DNA of 14,967 bases from Candolleomyces eurysporus (GCA_027579435.1 JANBPK010001705.1:1-14967), one strand, 5' to 3'. Counted from the first letter of the stretch, positions 1-8,706 are shown. Notes: generated by a model from the letters alone, not told the origin. Numbers and translations: made by a program.

Positions 1-691
1 TCAACACAGGTTACCGGTGGGTAAATTTACCCTGTTACTTACCTGGACCTGCCTTAACAAGTGCAGGTAAGTGCAGGTAAATTCGCANGATTTTTGAAAA
101 TCTCAATATTTTACACTACAGGTATTGATGAATTTAGTCAAGGAACAGCTGTTCCCACAAATGGTCTCCTAAATTTTGAATCAATTATTTGATATAGTAG
201 AAAGCTAAATGACTATATAAATTTTAAACATTTCAAACAATTTGTGCTTGGAAAAACTGTGGTTGGACTTATTTTGAATTTGGGACTCTTTGCTCCAGAA
301 CTGCCCAATGCCCTGCCAAGAAAAGGCATTCAGTCTGGGAAAATATTCAAAAAATGTTCAAACTATTTCCTCCAAAACTGAATTGTGGGCAAAATTTTGA
401 ATATGGGCAAGGATTCTGTCAGTAAAAGAACTCAATCCTGTCTATAAAATTTGTGTGTTGATTTGTGGGAACATTCAGCCTCTGACCTCATAAATCCTTG
501 CCTGTAGTGTTATAGGTTTCATGCACCTCAAATTTATCTAGACTACTTAAATACATATTGAAGTGTGCAGATGGGCTCTGTAAATAATTTAACTAATATG
601 CTGTACACANTTTTTGTACATTTTTGTTGCAACTGATGTTACCCATATCTGCGGCTACCCATACACGCATACCCGGTGATACAACTGTGTT
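1..691. mobile_element. Possible TIR element, left end at or beyond the window edge
   Basis: AACACAG at 3-9 is matched in inverse by CTGTGTT at 685-691, and the adjoining bases (GGTGGGTA on the left, TACCCGG on the right) continue an imperfect inverted match. The left end is crowded with GGTAA/TTACC motifs (about six in the first 80 bases), including the perfect palindrome GGGTAAATTTACCC at 19-32 and a doubled GTGCAGGTAA at 61-80. The interior is AT-rich and has no convincing coding frame. This is the build of a small non-autonomous DNA transposon. The left flank lies outside the window, so no target duplication can be tested, and the ends may be misplaced. Confidence 0.3.
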
Positions 692-2090
692 CGCTTTTTT
701 GCGAATAAATACCCATTTTATTGAATATTTCATTCATAATTCAATTGGCGGTTGTGTCTATTTAATCTCTACACTGCGAAACCCTTCCGGTCTTAAGATA
801 ACTCGCGCAGCACAAAGGATAACAAAAGAGAACAAAAGAGTGTGTTACTCTTGGGTTCACAAGAGTTGGAGTCTACTCAAGGACTGCCGACTTAGAGGCG
901 TGCCTGCCATATACCCAAGATTAGGGTTTAGTAAGCTAGCTGGTTGGTGCTGCTTCAGATTAAGCGGCCTACCCTGCAGCTAAATGGCTCAATTTCACTA
1001 CTAAGGCTATAGAGGTGGTTCCCTAGGCACTAAAGGTACCTACCCTCTCGTGCAGCCTCGCATTAATTGAGTATATTCAGTGCTAGAGCAGTGGGGCGAG
1101 TCCCTAAGCACATAAAGAGATGCGCGGCAAGGTTTTGGCACATCAAACAGCATGATGGCTGGCGTGGCACAAGAAAGGAGCTCAAAGTACTCTGAAAGGA
1201 AGGTTGTTCACAGAAAGAGATAACCTGGAGGGTGGTCACAAGGGAACTTGCCAAGATAAATCTATTCAATTGGCAGAGGTCTGACTCCTCCTCATGTGGC
1301 TCGAGCAAAGGCACACCAAGGCAGCAGTTGGAATAACTGCAGACCGACCACCTTTGATCAACTCCAGCAGCATGCTCAAAGCAACTTTAACACAAGAACA
1401 ATTCAAGAAAACACAAGCAACACGACTCTGATTGACTTCACAAACTTAAACACTCTTTTCTCGATAACGGGCAGCTCTCGTAGATTCCTGGGAACATGGT
1501 CCCAACATGAAATACAAATGCTAGCTACCCACTAATGCTATAATAGATAAAACAGAAACATATATATAGGTAATTATTGTTTGGCAAACAGACAAAGAAA
1601 CAAATAGATGACAGAGACAGATCTAGAGAGAGATAAGAAACACAATCACATGAGGGTATCAAAGGCTGAGAGTTGAGTCTCAAACCATAGAATGCAGCCC
1701 AGGTGCTTTGCAAACCTGTTCTGGACGCGGCTGTTATGGAATCCACATGGATATTCACTGAGGATTGCTTCCAGAGAGCGCGCCCTTCTGTTCGTGCACC
1801 TAATCCGACGAATTGATCCGAATTTTGGGTGCTTGGCTCCACCAAGCCATACTGCTTTCACTACTCTGCTGACTCTTTCTTTCTCTTGGCTATTGACAGG
1901 CTGACTGAGCTTCGGGTGGATGGCCACATAAGCTTTAGCCGTACTTTCTGGTTTTCCGAGCAGGTTCACAAACTTCGGATTAGCCGTCCGACATTGATCA
2001 CTGCTTCCGTTCCTTCCAATTCGGGTAATGTCAACGCTTATTGACTTAGCGGATCGCTCATCAATTCTTGAAGCCACCGGCTGCTTTGTG
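692..2090. other. Spacer without a recognised gene
   Basis: No frame here gives a protein I recognise. Visible details are a small hairpin (TTCGC, six T, GCGAA) at about 689-704, a doubled AACAAAAGAG near 820-842, and a change in composition near 1690: 1690-2300 is visibly richer in CpG than the transposon block to its right. An open frame on the minus strand (1646-2077) and overlapping plus-strand frames are present, but none has domain-like motifs or an ATG start I trust. The 5' LTR and leader of the downstream retrotransposon would be expected in this stretch, but no matching 3' LTR exists in the window to define it. Confidence 0.5.
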
Positions 2091-2091
2091 A

Positions 2092-2625
2092 AGTCTTCTG
2101 CTTAGTGAAGGTCAGGGTGAATTCCCTTGTAATGTGCACAAATCCCTCTAGCACCGTACCTTGCCAGGTCAGGCATGCTAGTTAGACTTCGAATAGTATG
2201 ACTGCATTTCAGATATGCTCGCGAGACCTTTGTGAACTTAAAGTGTCGTTGCAGAACCGTCTTACTCAACGTTCTTTCGTGCTCTAGGGCGTCTTAGTTG
2301 ACAGTCAGGGATAACTCCAACTCTTATATTTCCCGTCCTTCAAGAAGATCTCTTTAATTATCTTCGTCGATTCACGAACTTTATGAATAGATTTGTGAAT
2401 TTGAGAGGGTGTCTATGCAGGCGGTGTATCACCGTTGTAGAACCGTCTTACTTGTCTTTCTTGTCTCTGCTAGGTAGTCTGCTTAGTTGGCAACCAGGGA
2501 AAGCTCCAACTCTATAGTTCCCAACTTCACAAAGATCCTCTTCAGACACAAGTCAGTTTGCAAACATTAAGAACAAGTTTGCAAATTTTATAGGGTGTTT
2601 GCACAATCGGCGCATCACCAAGTGG
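2092..2625 (+). repeat. Imperfect tandem repeat, period about 186 bp
   Basis: AGAACCGTCTTAC occurs at 2253-2265 and again at 2439-2451. GGGTGT, followed by related sequence ending in ATCACC, occurs at 2407 and 2593. Both spacings are exactly 186. Between these marks the units align throughout (CTTAGTTG, AGGG, CTCCAACTC, AAGATC, AACTTT/AACATT). A more worn copy begins near 2092 (CTTCTGCTTAGTGAAGGTCAGGG). The period is 62 codons, and the last unit runs in frame into the gag remnant, so it may be a duplication inside the retroelement coding or leader sequence. In that frame each of the two better units has one stop (a TGA in the first, TAG at 2515 in the second). Confidence 0.7.
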
Positions 2626-2972
2626 GAAAGCGCAGAAGCAGATGTGCTTGATCATTGGATTGCTGATGTGATCAAGGTTGATAGGCAGGTTGCCAATGAA
2701 AGGAAGTGTGCTAGGCAGCTATTGGAGGAGTGGAAGCAGAAGAACAAGAAGTTCACTTGCAGTGGGAACCTGGCAAACATGGCGGGAGCTGCTGGTGCTA
2801 GTGATGGGCAGAAAAAGGCATGGATTCCAGCACTCACAGATGACAAACAGAAGATTCTTCTCAAGCATCATGGCTGCTTCAAATATTGCAAATATTACTC
2901 TGGACGCGGCTACAGGAACTGCAAGAATGGCTTCCCCAAAAAGCACGTTCTGATTACCAAAGCTTCTGACAG
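2518..2972 (+). pseudogene. gag: Gag C-terminal remnant with damaged zinc knuckle
   Basis: This frame begins after the TAG at 2515-2517 and reads through a lysine/glutamate-rich helical stretch into a short block around 2850-2935 that matches the gag end of agaricomycete gypsy elements: an acidic LTDD segment, then CFK, then an NC-NGFP tail. The normal CX2C...H...C nucleocapsid knuckle binds the RNA genome during particle assembly. Here an extra residue separates the first two cysteines, and the histidine position reads arginine, so zinc binding is probably lost. The true start of gag is not visible. Frame 1 carries gag, and the protease continues in frame 3, so a frame change near 2970 also separates the two. 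Confidence 0.7.
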
Positions 2973-2975
2973 GCA

Positions 2976-3587
2976 GTGCAGCCTGCTAGTTTCAAGACCC
3001 CTACTAAGAAGACCTTGCCAGTTGGCGCTGTTGTCGGAGCTTTGGTGATTTACGAATTGGACTCAGAGGAGTCCTGCGCTGGTGGATCAGGCTCAGACTG
3101 TGACAAGTTGGAGTCCCATGTGAGTGATCCTGTCCCTTTTCCTCATCTACTCTTCCATGGCTTCATAGATGGTGTGGAAGAGTTCCAGACTTGAGCTTTG
3201 CTGATAATTGACCACAGTTGGCTGTTAGTGATGATTGACAACAACATGGCATCAAAGCTTGGCTTGAAGCAAAGAAAGGTGCAATCCTCATATCCCATCT
3301 CTCTTGCATTCTGTAGTGACTCCCCCTCCTCGGCCCAAGAGTTACACAATTGGGTCTGGTTTGATGTTTCGAGTTTGGACAATTCCTGGACTTCTAGAAC
3401 TGTAAAAGTGGTCTGTATTAAAAACCTGTGTTGTGATGTCATCCTAGGACTGCTGCTCTTTGAGTCAAATCATGTTGTTGTGGGTGCGTTGAACCGGTCA
3501 GTGGTGATGGCGGATGGCTACAATTTGTTGAAAAATGTGCCTCACATTATTAAATGACCAAAGCTGAAGGTGTCTGCAAAGCAACAC
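2976..3587 (+). pseudogene. Retroviral-type aspartic protease remnant of the gypsy element
   Basis: Frame 3 reads an acidic linker (about 3050-3130), a short PHLLFHG segment, then the protease core. The active-site aspartate is at 3210-3212 in an I-I-D-H-S context. I recall members of this basidiomycete group as having DHG instead of the usual DSG/DTG, and in this copy the glycine is gone. The second structural motif survives: V-I-L-G followed by a hydrophobic run near 3440-3460. The enzyme would cut the gag-pol polyprotein. TGA codons at 3192-3194 and 3555-3557 interrupt it. After the second stop the same frame continues to the hAT target site at 3589, where it is broken by the insertion. 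Confidence 0.75.
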
Positions 3588-3588
3588 A

Positions 3589-3596
3589 GGCAAGAG
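3589..3596. repeat. Left target site duplication of the hAT-like element
   Basis: GGCAAGAG, identical to 4951-4958. On both sides the codons read AGG CAA GAG in the same frame of the gypsy pol. Confidence 0.9.
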
Positions 3597-4184
3597 TAGG
3601 GCCTAGAACGGATCGCGCAACTTACGGATAACACCCGCAGATTTGGTTACAGATCAGATATCCGCGGATAAGGCCCAAAAAAGATGACAAATCCACGGGT
3701 GCCGGGTGTCTCCCGGGGCACCCGCCTGGTTAGTTGCTGCCAGCTGGTTTTCTCATCCTGGAGGATAGGATTTCAAGCTGGAAGCTCATATTCTATACCA
3801 TGTAGCTTCAATGATGATATATTAATTTTATAATACCTTTGCAAGCTGGTGCTTGCAGTGTGCTGGACTGTTGAGAGCTTTTGGGAAAAATATTCAACTA
3901 ATTAAGCAAAATATTAGGGCCAGCAGGCCAATTATGTAATCAATTATTTCTTTCCAATTTCTTACAATTTTTCTGTGATTATTGTTGCATGTCTCCTGAC
4001 CTGTTCCTGCCATTTCCCCTTAGAAACTAATGACTCATGGTACTTTTTTGTGCTGAAAAGCATGGAGCAGTGTCTTGCCAATCCCTAATTGATTTTCCAG
4101 TTTGTTATTCACTTGCTGTAGCACAACAACTGCTCATGAACATGCGGATGCATCCGTGATCCGCAGAATGGGTACACACCCATA

Positions 4185-4881
4185 CTGTCACTGTGGTTTT
4201 TGATGTGTTTGTTCAAAGAGCACATTTTAAGCAAACTGAATGCAAGGGTTGACTTTGTCTACAATCTGCAATACAAATGTTCAAGCTAGACAAATTCAAA
4301 TTTGCATTGCATGCGTCTGGCCTCCTTCTGCCACCACTAAAACTTGACTCAATATGTGTACAATGTAGGCACATTAAACACAAACTGTAAACAAGTGCAG
4401 CCCTTGCACCTGATTTGCTTAAAATGTGCTCATTGAACAAACACATAAAAAACTGCAGTGTGTAGCGAACTGTATGGAGGCAACCGTAGCGCATAACGGT
4501 GGCCTTCACGGTTGCCTATTTTGACAGGTGTAACACGTAACAGTGGGTCGGTTGCCAAAATTTAATGGTCAAAAAAATAGGGAGAAATATGATTATTTTT
4601 GGTGCCAAAATAGCTCTGTCAGGGTTCAAAACTATGATAAGTAATGAATGTATTTTACTACTTGAAAAAAATTGAAAGATTTCTACTGCAGCTTCTACTA
4701 ATGATAAGAGCACTAGCTGTCATGATTGAGCGAAACAGCCTCGAGGCAACCCCCCCTCGCCAAGTAGTGGTTGCCTACCTTCCATCTTGTAACATGTAAC
4801 GCCCCCCNTGGTTGCCGAATCTGACACCAAGGGGGGGGCGTAACGGTCTGAGATCGGTTGCCTCCATACAGTTCGCTACAG
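4185..4881. mobile_element. TA-flanked MITE with 26-bp perfect TIRs, split by a second MITE
   Basis: The right terminus at 4856-4881 is a perfect 26-bp inverted copy of the left terminus once the CACTA-type insertion is removed (left pieces 4185-4188 and 4464-4485). Both ends are bordered by TA (4183-4184 and 4882-4883), as expected for Tc1/mariner-type or other TA-targeting elements. Native size is about 422 bp. Seven copies of GGTTGCC or its complement lie inside (4479, 4510, 4550, 4745, 4769, 4810, 4856), which looks like an array of subterminal transposase-binding sites. There is no transposase gene. The superfamily is uncertain because TA could also be chance palindromy of the ends. Confidence 0.75.
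4189..4460. mobile_element. CACTA-type MITE, 272 bp, inserted in the TIR of another MITE
   Basis: The ends read CACTG...CAGTG, and the terminal inverted repeats are about 63 bp long with 53 matches (4189-4251 against 4398-4460). They are flanked by a 3-bp direct repeat TGT at 4186-4188 and 4461-4463. CACTA/CACTG termini with 3-bp duplications define the CACTA (EnSpm) superfamily. Eight of the ten TIR mismatches are C/T or G/A transitions. No coding capacity is visible. It landed four bases inside the left end of the TA-flanked MITE, so it is the youngest layer of the nest. Confidence 0.88.
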
Positions 4882-4950
4882 TATCCATAAACGGCAAAAT
4901 CCGTGGGTGTGACCACGGGCCGGATGCAGATCGACCCGAACTAGGGCCTA

Positions 4951-4958
4951 GGCAAGAG
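4951..4958. repeat. Right target site duplication of the hAT-like element
   Basis: GGCAAGAG, identical to 3589-3596. The reverse transcriptase side of the interrupted pol frame resumes directly here. Confidence 0.9.
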
Positions 4959-5890
4959 TCATTTTTTGCCTTCAGGAAAAGGCAACAGGTTATGCATGAT
5001 GAGTTTAAGGTCAAGGTTCCTCATGTTGAAGACACCTCACTTCTGACAGAAGGGATTGTGGCAGCCATTCAGGCAACAGCAGATAGGCTGGCTTTGGAAC
5101 AAAAATTTTTGGACAAGGAATTTTCCGATATTTTCCAACTGCCCCCTTGTGTCTCAGAGCTGCAGGATGATATACATGCAGAAATATTGCTTAAAGATGT
5201 GAAAATGACCATTGCGGCAAGGGCATACTCATGTCCACAGAAATATTGAGAAGCATGGAAATGGTTGTTGGACAAACATGAGGCAGCAGGGTGTATTCGG
5301 CCTTCCTCCTCACTGTGTGCTTCACTGTCTTTCATCATTCCCGAGGCTGATCCCAGTGCACCCCCCCAGTGGGTCAATGACTACAGACAGTTGAACGCCA
5401 ACTGTGAATCAGACCGGAACCCATTGCCTAGGGTCATTGATATCCTCGCACTGTGGAAAAGGTCATTACTTCACAGTAATGGATGTGACCAATGCTTTGT
5501 TCCAGACTAAGATGAAGCCAGAACACATTCTGCTGATGGCAGCCACCACACCTTTTGGCCTGTACAAGTTCATGGTTATGCCCATGGGGTTTAAGAATGC
5601 ACCTTTCATTTATCAGCAATGTGTTTCCCAAGCCTTGAAGGCTTATATTGGCAAATTCTACCGTGCCTGTTTTGATGATATTATTGTCTGGTCTGATTCA
5701 GTTGAGGAGCACCTACATCATGTCAGGCTGGTGCTTGAAGCATTACAGGCACATAAACTCTACCTGAATCCAAAAAAATGCAAGTTTCTTCAGACTTCTA
5801 TCAACTTTTTGGGACATGTGGTATCCAGTGATGATGTCAAGCCTGGTGGAAGCAAAATTGAGCAAATCCTGTTGTGGCAAGGACAATTCC
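4951..5890 (+). pseudogene. pol: Gypsy reverse transcriptase (pol) with stop, frameshift and altered YxDD box
   Basis: Frame 3 carries the N-terminal part up to about 5450, then frame 1 continues. Recognisable RT blocks in order: the DYRQLNA block near 5380-5400; the first catalytic aspartate in V-M-D-V-T-N-A (5478-5498); TPFGLYKF...MPMGFKNAP (about 5551-5604); the YxDD box at 5668-5679, which reads C-F-D-D; and the LNPKKCKF...FLGH block (about 5764-5817). Two aspartates remain but the tyrosine is cysteine. TGA at 5247 sits where I expect arginine, so CGA to TGA is the simplest change. The frame shift lies near 5448-5456. The enzyme would copy element RNA into cDNA. After about 5880 RNase H is absent. 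Confidence 0.9.
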
Positions 5891-5977
5891 ATCATGGATG
5901 CTCTCTCTTGAATGCCAACAACCGCAGAGACTCACAAGGCAGACACGATGGCTTCACAAGTTTTTGGCCAGTGATAT

Positions 5978-6900
5978 TTGGATGATGAGGAAGATTCTGA
6001 GCTTAGGATGTACCCAGTGTGTGCTGTCTTGACAGTCAACCGCGCTAACACCATCTGTACAGTTACAGATCTTCTGAAATTGCAGCCAAGAGCCCCTTCA
6101 GTGCTGTTGCCAGTCAAGGAGGTTACCATGAATGATGAGTTTGTTGCCTTGGTCCAGGAGGGCTGTCAAGTTGACTCATGGTGCCTGAAGTTCAAGTCGG
6201 CAGCCAGGGGGATGTCTTCCTTTCAAAACAGGCAGGACTGTGGTTTGTAAATGGCTGTTTGGTGATCCCTGACTTCAAGAACCCATGCAGCATACTTTTC
6301 CAGCTTGTTCATGACCAACTTGGGCATTTTGGGTTCAAGAAGGCATGCGCATCTCTGCGACACAATTATTATCAGCTGAATATGCACACAGATTTGGAAA
6401 TCAGATACATCCCGGCATGCAAGGACTGCCAGAGGAACAAGGATTCAACAAGATGCCCTGCCAGTCTGGTACACCCATTGCCTGTCACATGGGCACTGCC
6501 AATCAATCACCATGGATTTCGTTGGTCCTCTGCCACTGGGTGGTGGTTTTGACACCCTTCTGAAAATCACAGATACGCTAGGCTCAAATATCCAGCTGAT
6601 TCCTTGCAAATCCACACTCACTGCTGCAGAACTTGCAGAACTGTTTTTTGATCACTGGTACTGCAAAAACAGAATGCCAGACGAGACAGTTTTGGACAGA
6701 GATAAGCTATTCACATCATCCTTCTGGTATTCATTGCATGCTCTGACCAGTATTAAGCTAAAATGTTCTACAGCTTTCCACCTGCAGACTGTCCAGACGA
6801 GAGACTTGACAATAGCGAGGACACTGCAAACATTAGGTTCCGAGGTCTCTAAAACCTCAGGTTTTGTACCCCTGGACTGGGGGCGCCAAGCTTTTGAACT
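5978..6900 (+). pseudogene. Gypsy integrase, frameshifted and 3'-truncated
   Basis: The linker before integrase is in frame 2 (5978 to about 6220), the zinc-binding domain in frame 1 (about 6225-6490) and the catalytic core in frame 2 (6512 onward). The HHCC zinc ligands are intact: histidines at 6310 and 6325, cysteines at 6418 and 6427 within an ACKDCQRNK block. Of the DDE catalytic triad, the aspartate in MDFVGPLP (6512-6535) and one in the LDRDKLF block (about 6688-6708) are present. The usual glutamate of the QTDG-SER segment is lost in a scrambled stretch near 6790-6810. The C-terminal domain and any chromodomain are missing, because Helitron sequence takes over at about 6900-6950. Confidence 0.88.
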
Positions 6901-6930
6901 GTACATTCCCCATGTGACTATTTTGGACTG

Positions 6931-8544
6931 ATGCTGATAAAAGGCACCCCCAAGGGTAGAGCTTATTCATCTGTGACCTATCTCAGCTACACAGACCAAG
7001 TTGCTCTGTGGAGTCAACCTCCACACACCAATGATCATAAACTGGGATGTCTGCACCTGTTTTTTGGAATGCCAGTTCTAATCAGGAACAACAATGCGGC
7101 AGACCTGTGTATCACAAAAGGCCAAGAGGCCAGAGTAGTTGGGTGGACATTTGAGCACATCCCTGGTTTTGATGGAAGAGTTGCATTGGACGCGCTCTTT
7201 GTTGAAGTAATACAACCACCCCATAATATTAAATTACCTTACTTACCAACAAACATTGTTCTGCTCACCAAAATGTCACAAGCAATTGAAACTTACCTTC
7301 CTTCTGACCTTTAAATGCGTATTTCATGTTCACAAGTGCCTATTCTTCCCAACTTTGCCATGGCGGACTACTTGGCACAGCATAAAACCTGTGACTACAA
7401 TGTGGTTGACATCACAAAATGCAAGTCTTTCCAAGGGGTATACACATGCCTGTCTTGCAGGACAACCTTTAGCAGGACATTGGTGATGAGAGATTTCAAA
7501 AATGAGAAACTGAGAGGCACATTGGATGGCGAATTGCGCCAAGAGTATTGGGAGTTAAACTATCTCAATGCAATCACAACTTTGCACTTCGAGGGTCGCC
7601 TTCCAGATGGAATTCTCAGGGCTACAAGGCGAGTCATGATTGCTGTGCTCCAAAAGTGGAACATGGCTAGGGAAGAGGACAATTGGCATCCTGCTATATG
7701 TCATGAAAGACCAGAAGACTTACCCTTTGTGAAGGAAGATGGAAAGTTGGATGCAGCGGGCTTGCATGCCACTAGTAGCAGCAAGCGGAAGGATCCCCCT
7801 GTTTTGCAGGTTAAGCCAAAGAAGCATCGGAAGTTGACCGTTTCAAAACAACCCAATGCAATAATGAGTTCCCCGACAGGTCCTGCTTGGGACAGCAGAG
7901 ATCGCAGCTGTGCCTATGATGCATGGATGTTCATCTTGTACTGGCTTTGGAAAGAAAAGATGCTGCCAGGAGAAATTGTGATGTGTAGCCCTGTGATGAA
8001 CAAGATGGTTGAGGGCTACAAGAATATTGACAAGATTGATGACAAAGGCACACAGGTTAATCCTCAGGAGTATCCTGTGGGCTGCAAAGGAGCGGACACC
8101 ATGACTCTGTTGCGCCACTTGTTGGGAGCGGTGCTTCATTGGCCTACAGTTCAAAGTCAGTGCTCAACATGCCATAAGGTCGAAAGGCGACCCGGCTTGA
8201 AACAGTGCGCCATGTTGCCATACAATGTGGTCACCGGCTTTGACACCATCCAAAGCTGGGTGGACTCTCAGGTGAAATGTGTTGGTACCTGTTCAGATTG
8301 CAATGACAACACATACATGGTTCTGAGGCATTTTGACTCAGGTACATCATACCCCCACCTAGCGCCAAAACATTACAACACCAGTGTGCATCATTTTGGC
8401 TGCGACTTACTGCCCCTGCCTTACTGCCCCCGCCTTCCCACATCAGTGGGGGATTTGTCTGGCTGTTCCCAGAGATTTGTACACAGCCACATGCGCGGGT
8501 GTCTAGCCACAGCCAGGGTGCATACTAGCACTGTAGCAGCATAG
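6931..8544 (+). pseudogene. Helitron PIF1-like helicase C-terminus plus cysteine-protease-like domain
   Basis: Frame 1 shows the last part of an SF1B/PIF1 helicase: GMPVLIRNN and CITKGQEA blocks (about 7063-7131), then NFAMADYLAQHKT (about 7351-7389, motif V, usually QGKT) and YTCLSC (about 7441-7458, motif VI, usually LSR). Both altered residues would weaken ATP hydrolysis. A single TAA at 7312-7314 interrupts the frame just before motif V. Downstream is a charged linker (7660-7860) and a second domain beginning TGPAWDS and SCAYDAW, with a possible nucleophile cysteine at 7909, followed by CX2C at 8161-8172 and CX3CX2C at 8278-8301. That layout resembles ubiquitin-specific-protease-like domains with a zinc finger. 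Family resemblance fades near 8340, so the last 60 or so codons are probably unrelated readthrough and the histidine box is missing. Confidence 0.8.
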
Positions 8545-8706
8545 CCACCTCACCGCGGGTGTGCACAGCCACCTTCCCCCAGAAACGCGCAGCGGACTTC
8601 AAATCAGTGGCAGTTTGGCAGTTATTGCCAGTTCCTTTACATCTCCCCTCCATCCCAGACCGTCCTACCAATTCAGCGCGTAAAAATAGGGCTTAAATCC
8701 CATTAT
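8545..8706. other. Non-coding gap between the two Helitron fragments
   Basis: No homologous protein is visible. With the bases just upstream it contains loosely repeated CGCGGGTGT and CACAGCC motifs (8470-8575) and a TGGCAG...TTGCCA half-palindrome near 8610-8632. It could hold the junction of two tandem Helitron copies, but I see no decisive terminal hairpin or CTRR end here. Confidence 0.4.

Larger units (their letters stand above)
3597..4950. mobile_element. hAT-like non-autonomous DNA transposon (host of nested MITEs)
   Basis: The element begins TAGGGCCTAG and ends CTAGGGCCTA. The inverted termini match at about 15 of the first 19 positions and more weakly beyond. It is flanked by a perfect 8-bp direct repeat, GGCAAGAG, at 3589-3596 and 4951-4958. 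An 8-bp duplication with TAGGG-type ends is the signature of the hAT superfamily. Subterminal DNA is rich in ACCCGC/CGGGTG/CCGCGGAT motifs, and the interior (3780-4130) is AT-rich without coding potential. Without the MITE at 4185-4881 and one TA it would be about 655 bp. No transposase is encoded, so it must have been mobilised in trans. It interrupts the gypsy pol frame without shifting it (1362 bp = 454 codons including one duplication). Confidence 0.85.
2250..6900 (+). mobile_element. Degenerate Ty3/gypsy LTR retrotransposon with nested insertions
   Basis: The order gag zinc-knuckle region, protease, reverse transcriptase, integrase on the plus strand is that of Ty3/gypsy elements (Metaviridae). 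The order separates it from copia, in which integrase precedes reverse transcriptase. The copy is dead: stops at 2515, 3192, 3555 and 5247, frameshifts near 5450, 6220 and 6500, RNase H missing between about 5880 and 5985, and integrase cut short near 6900 where Helitron sequence begins. A 1354-bp hAT-like element separates protease from reverse transcriptase. I could not find LTRs, a primer-binding site or a polypurine tract, so both ends are approximate. Confidence 0.85.

Noticed and set aside
624..983. 119-codon plus-strand open frame
   Set aside because: No ATG, no recognised motif, and it begins inside the possible transposon end and crosses its border at 691.
1646..2077. 143-codon minus-strand open frame
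   Set aside because: Starts at GTG, has no domain-like motif and overlaps other open frames on the plus strand; open by composition.
4461..4880. First read as a complete hAT-like MITE with an imperfect duplication CAGTGTG/CAGTATC
   Set aside because: The CACTA-type insertion explains the left flank. With it removed, the match is part of the inverted repeat and the borders are TA.
4713..5014. Overlapping minus-strand frames across the hAT/MITE right end
   Set aside because: They cross transposon termini and an N and oppose the recognised pol frame.
7843..8154. Minus-strand 103-codon frame
   Set aside because: Antisense shadow of the Helitron protein.
8437..8458. CCCAC-ATCA-GTGGG hairpin followed by CTGG as a Helitron 3' end
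   Set aside because: The stem is only 5 bp and the spacer is 8 nt; weaker than the candidate at 10021 and likely chance.
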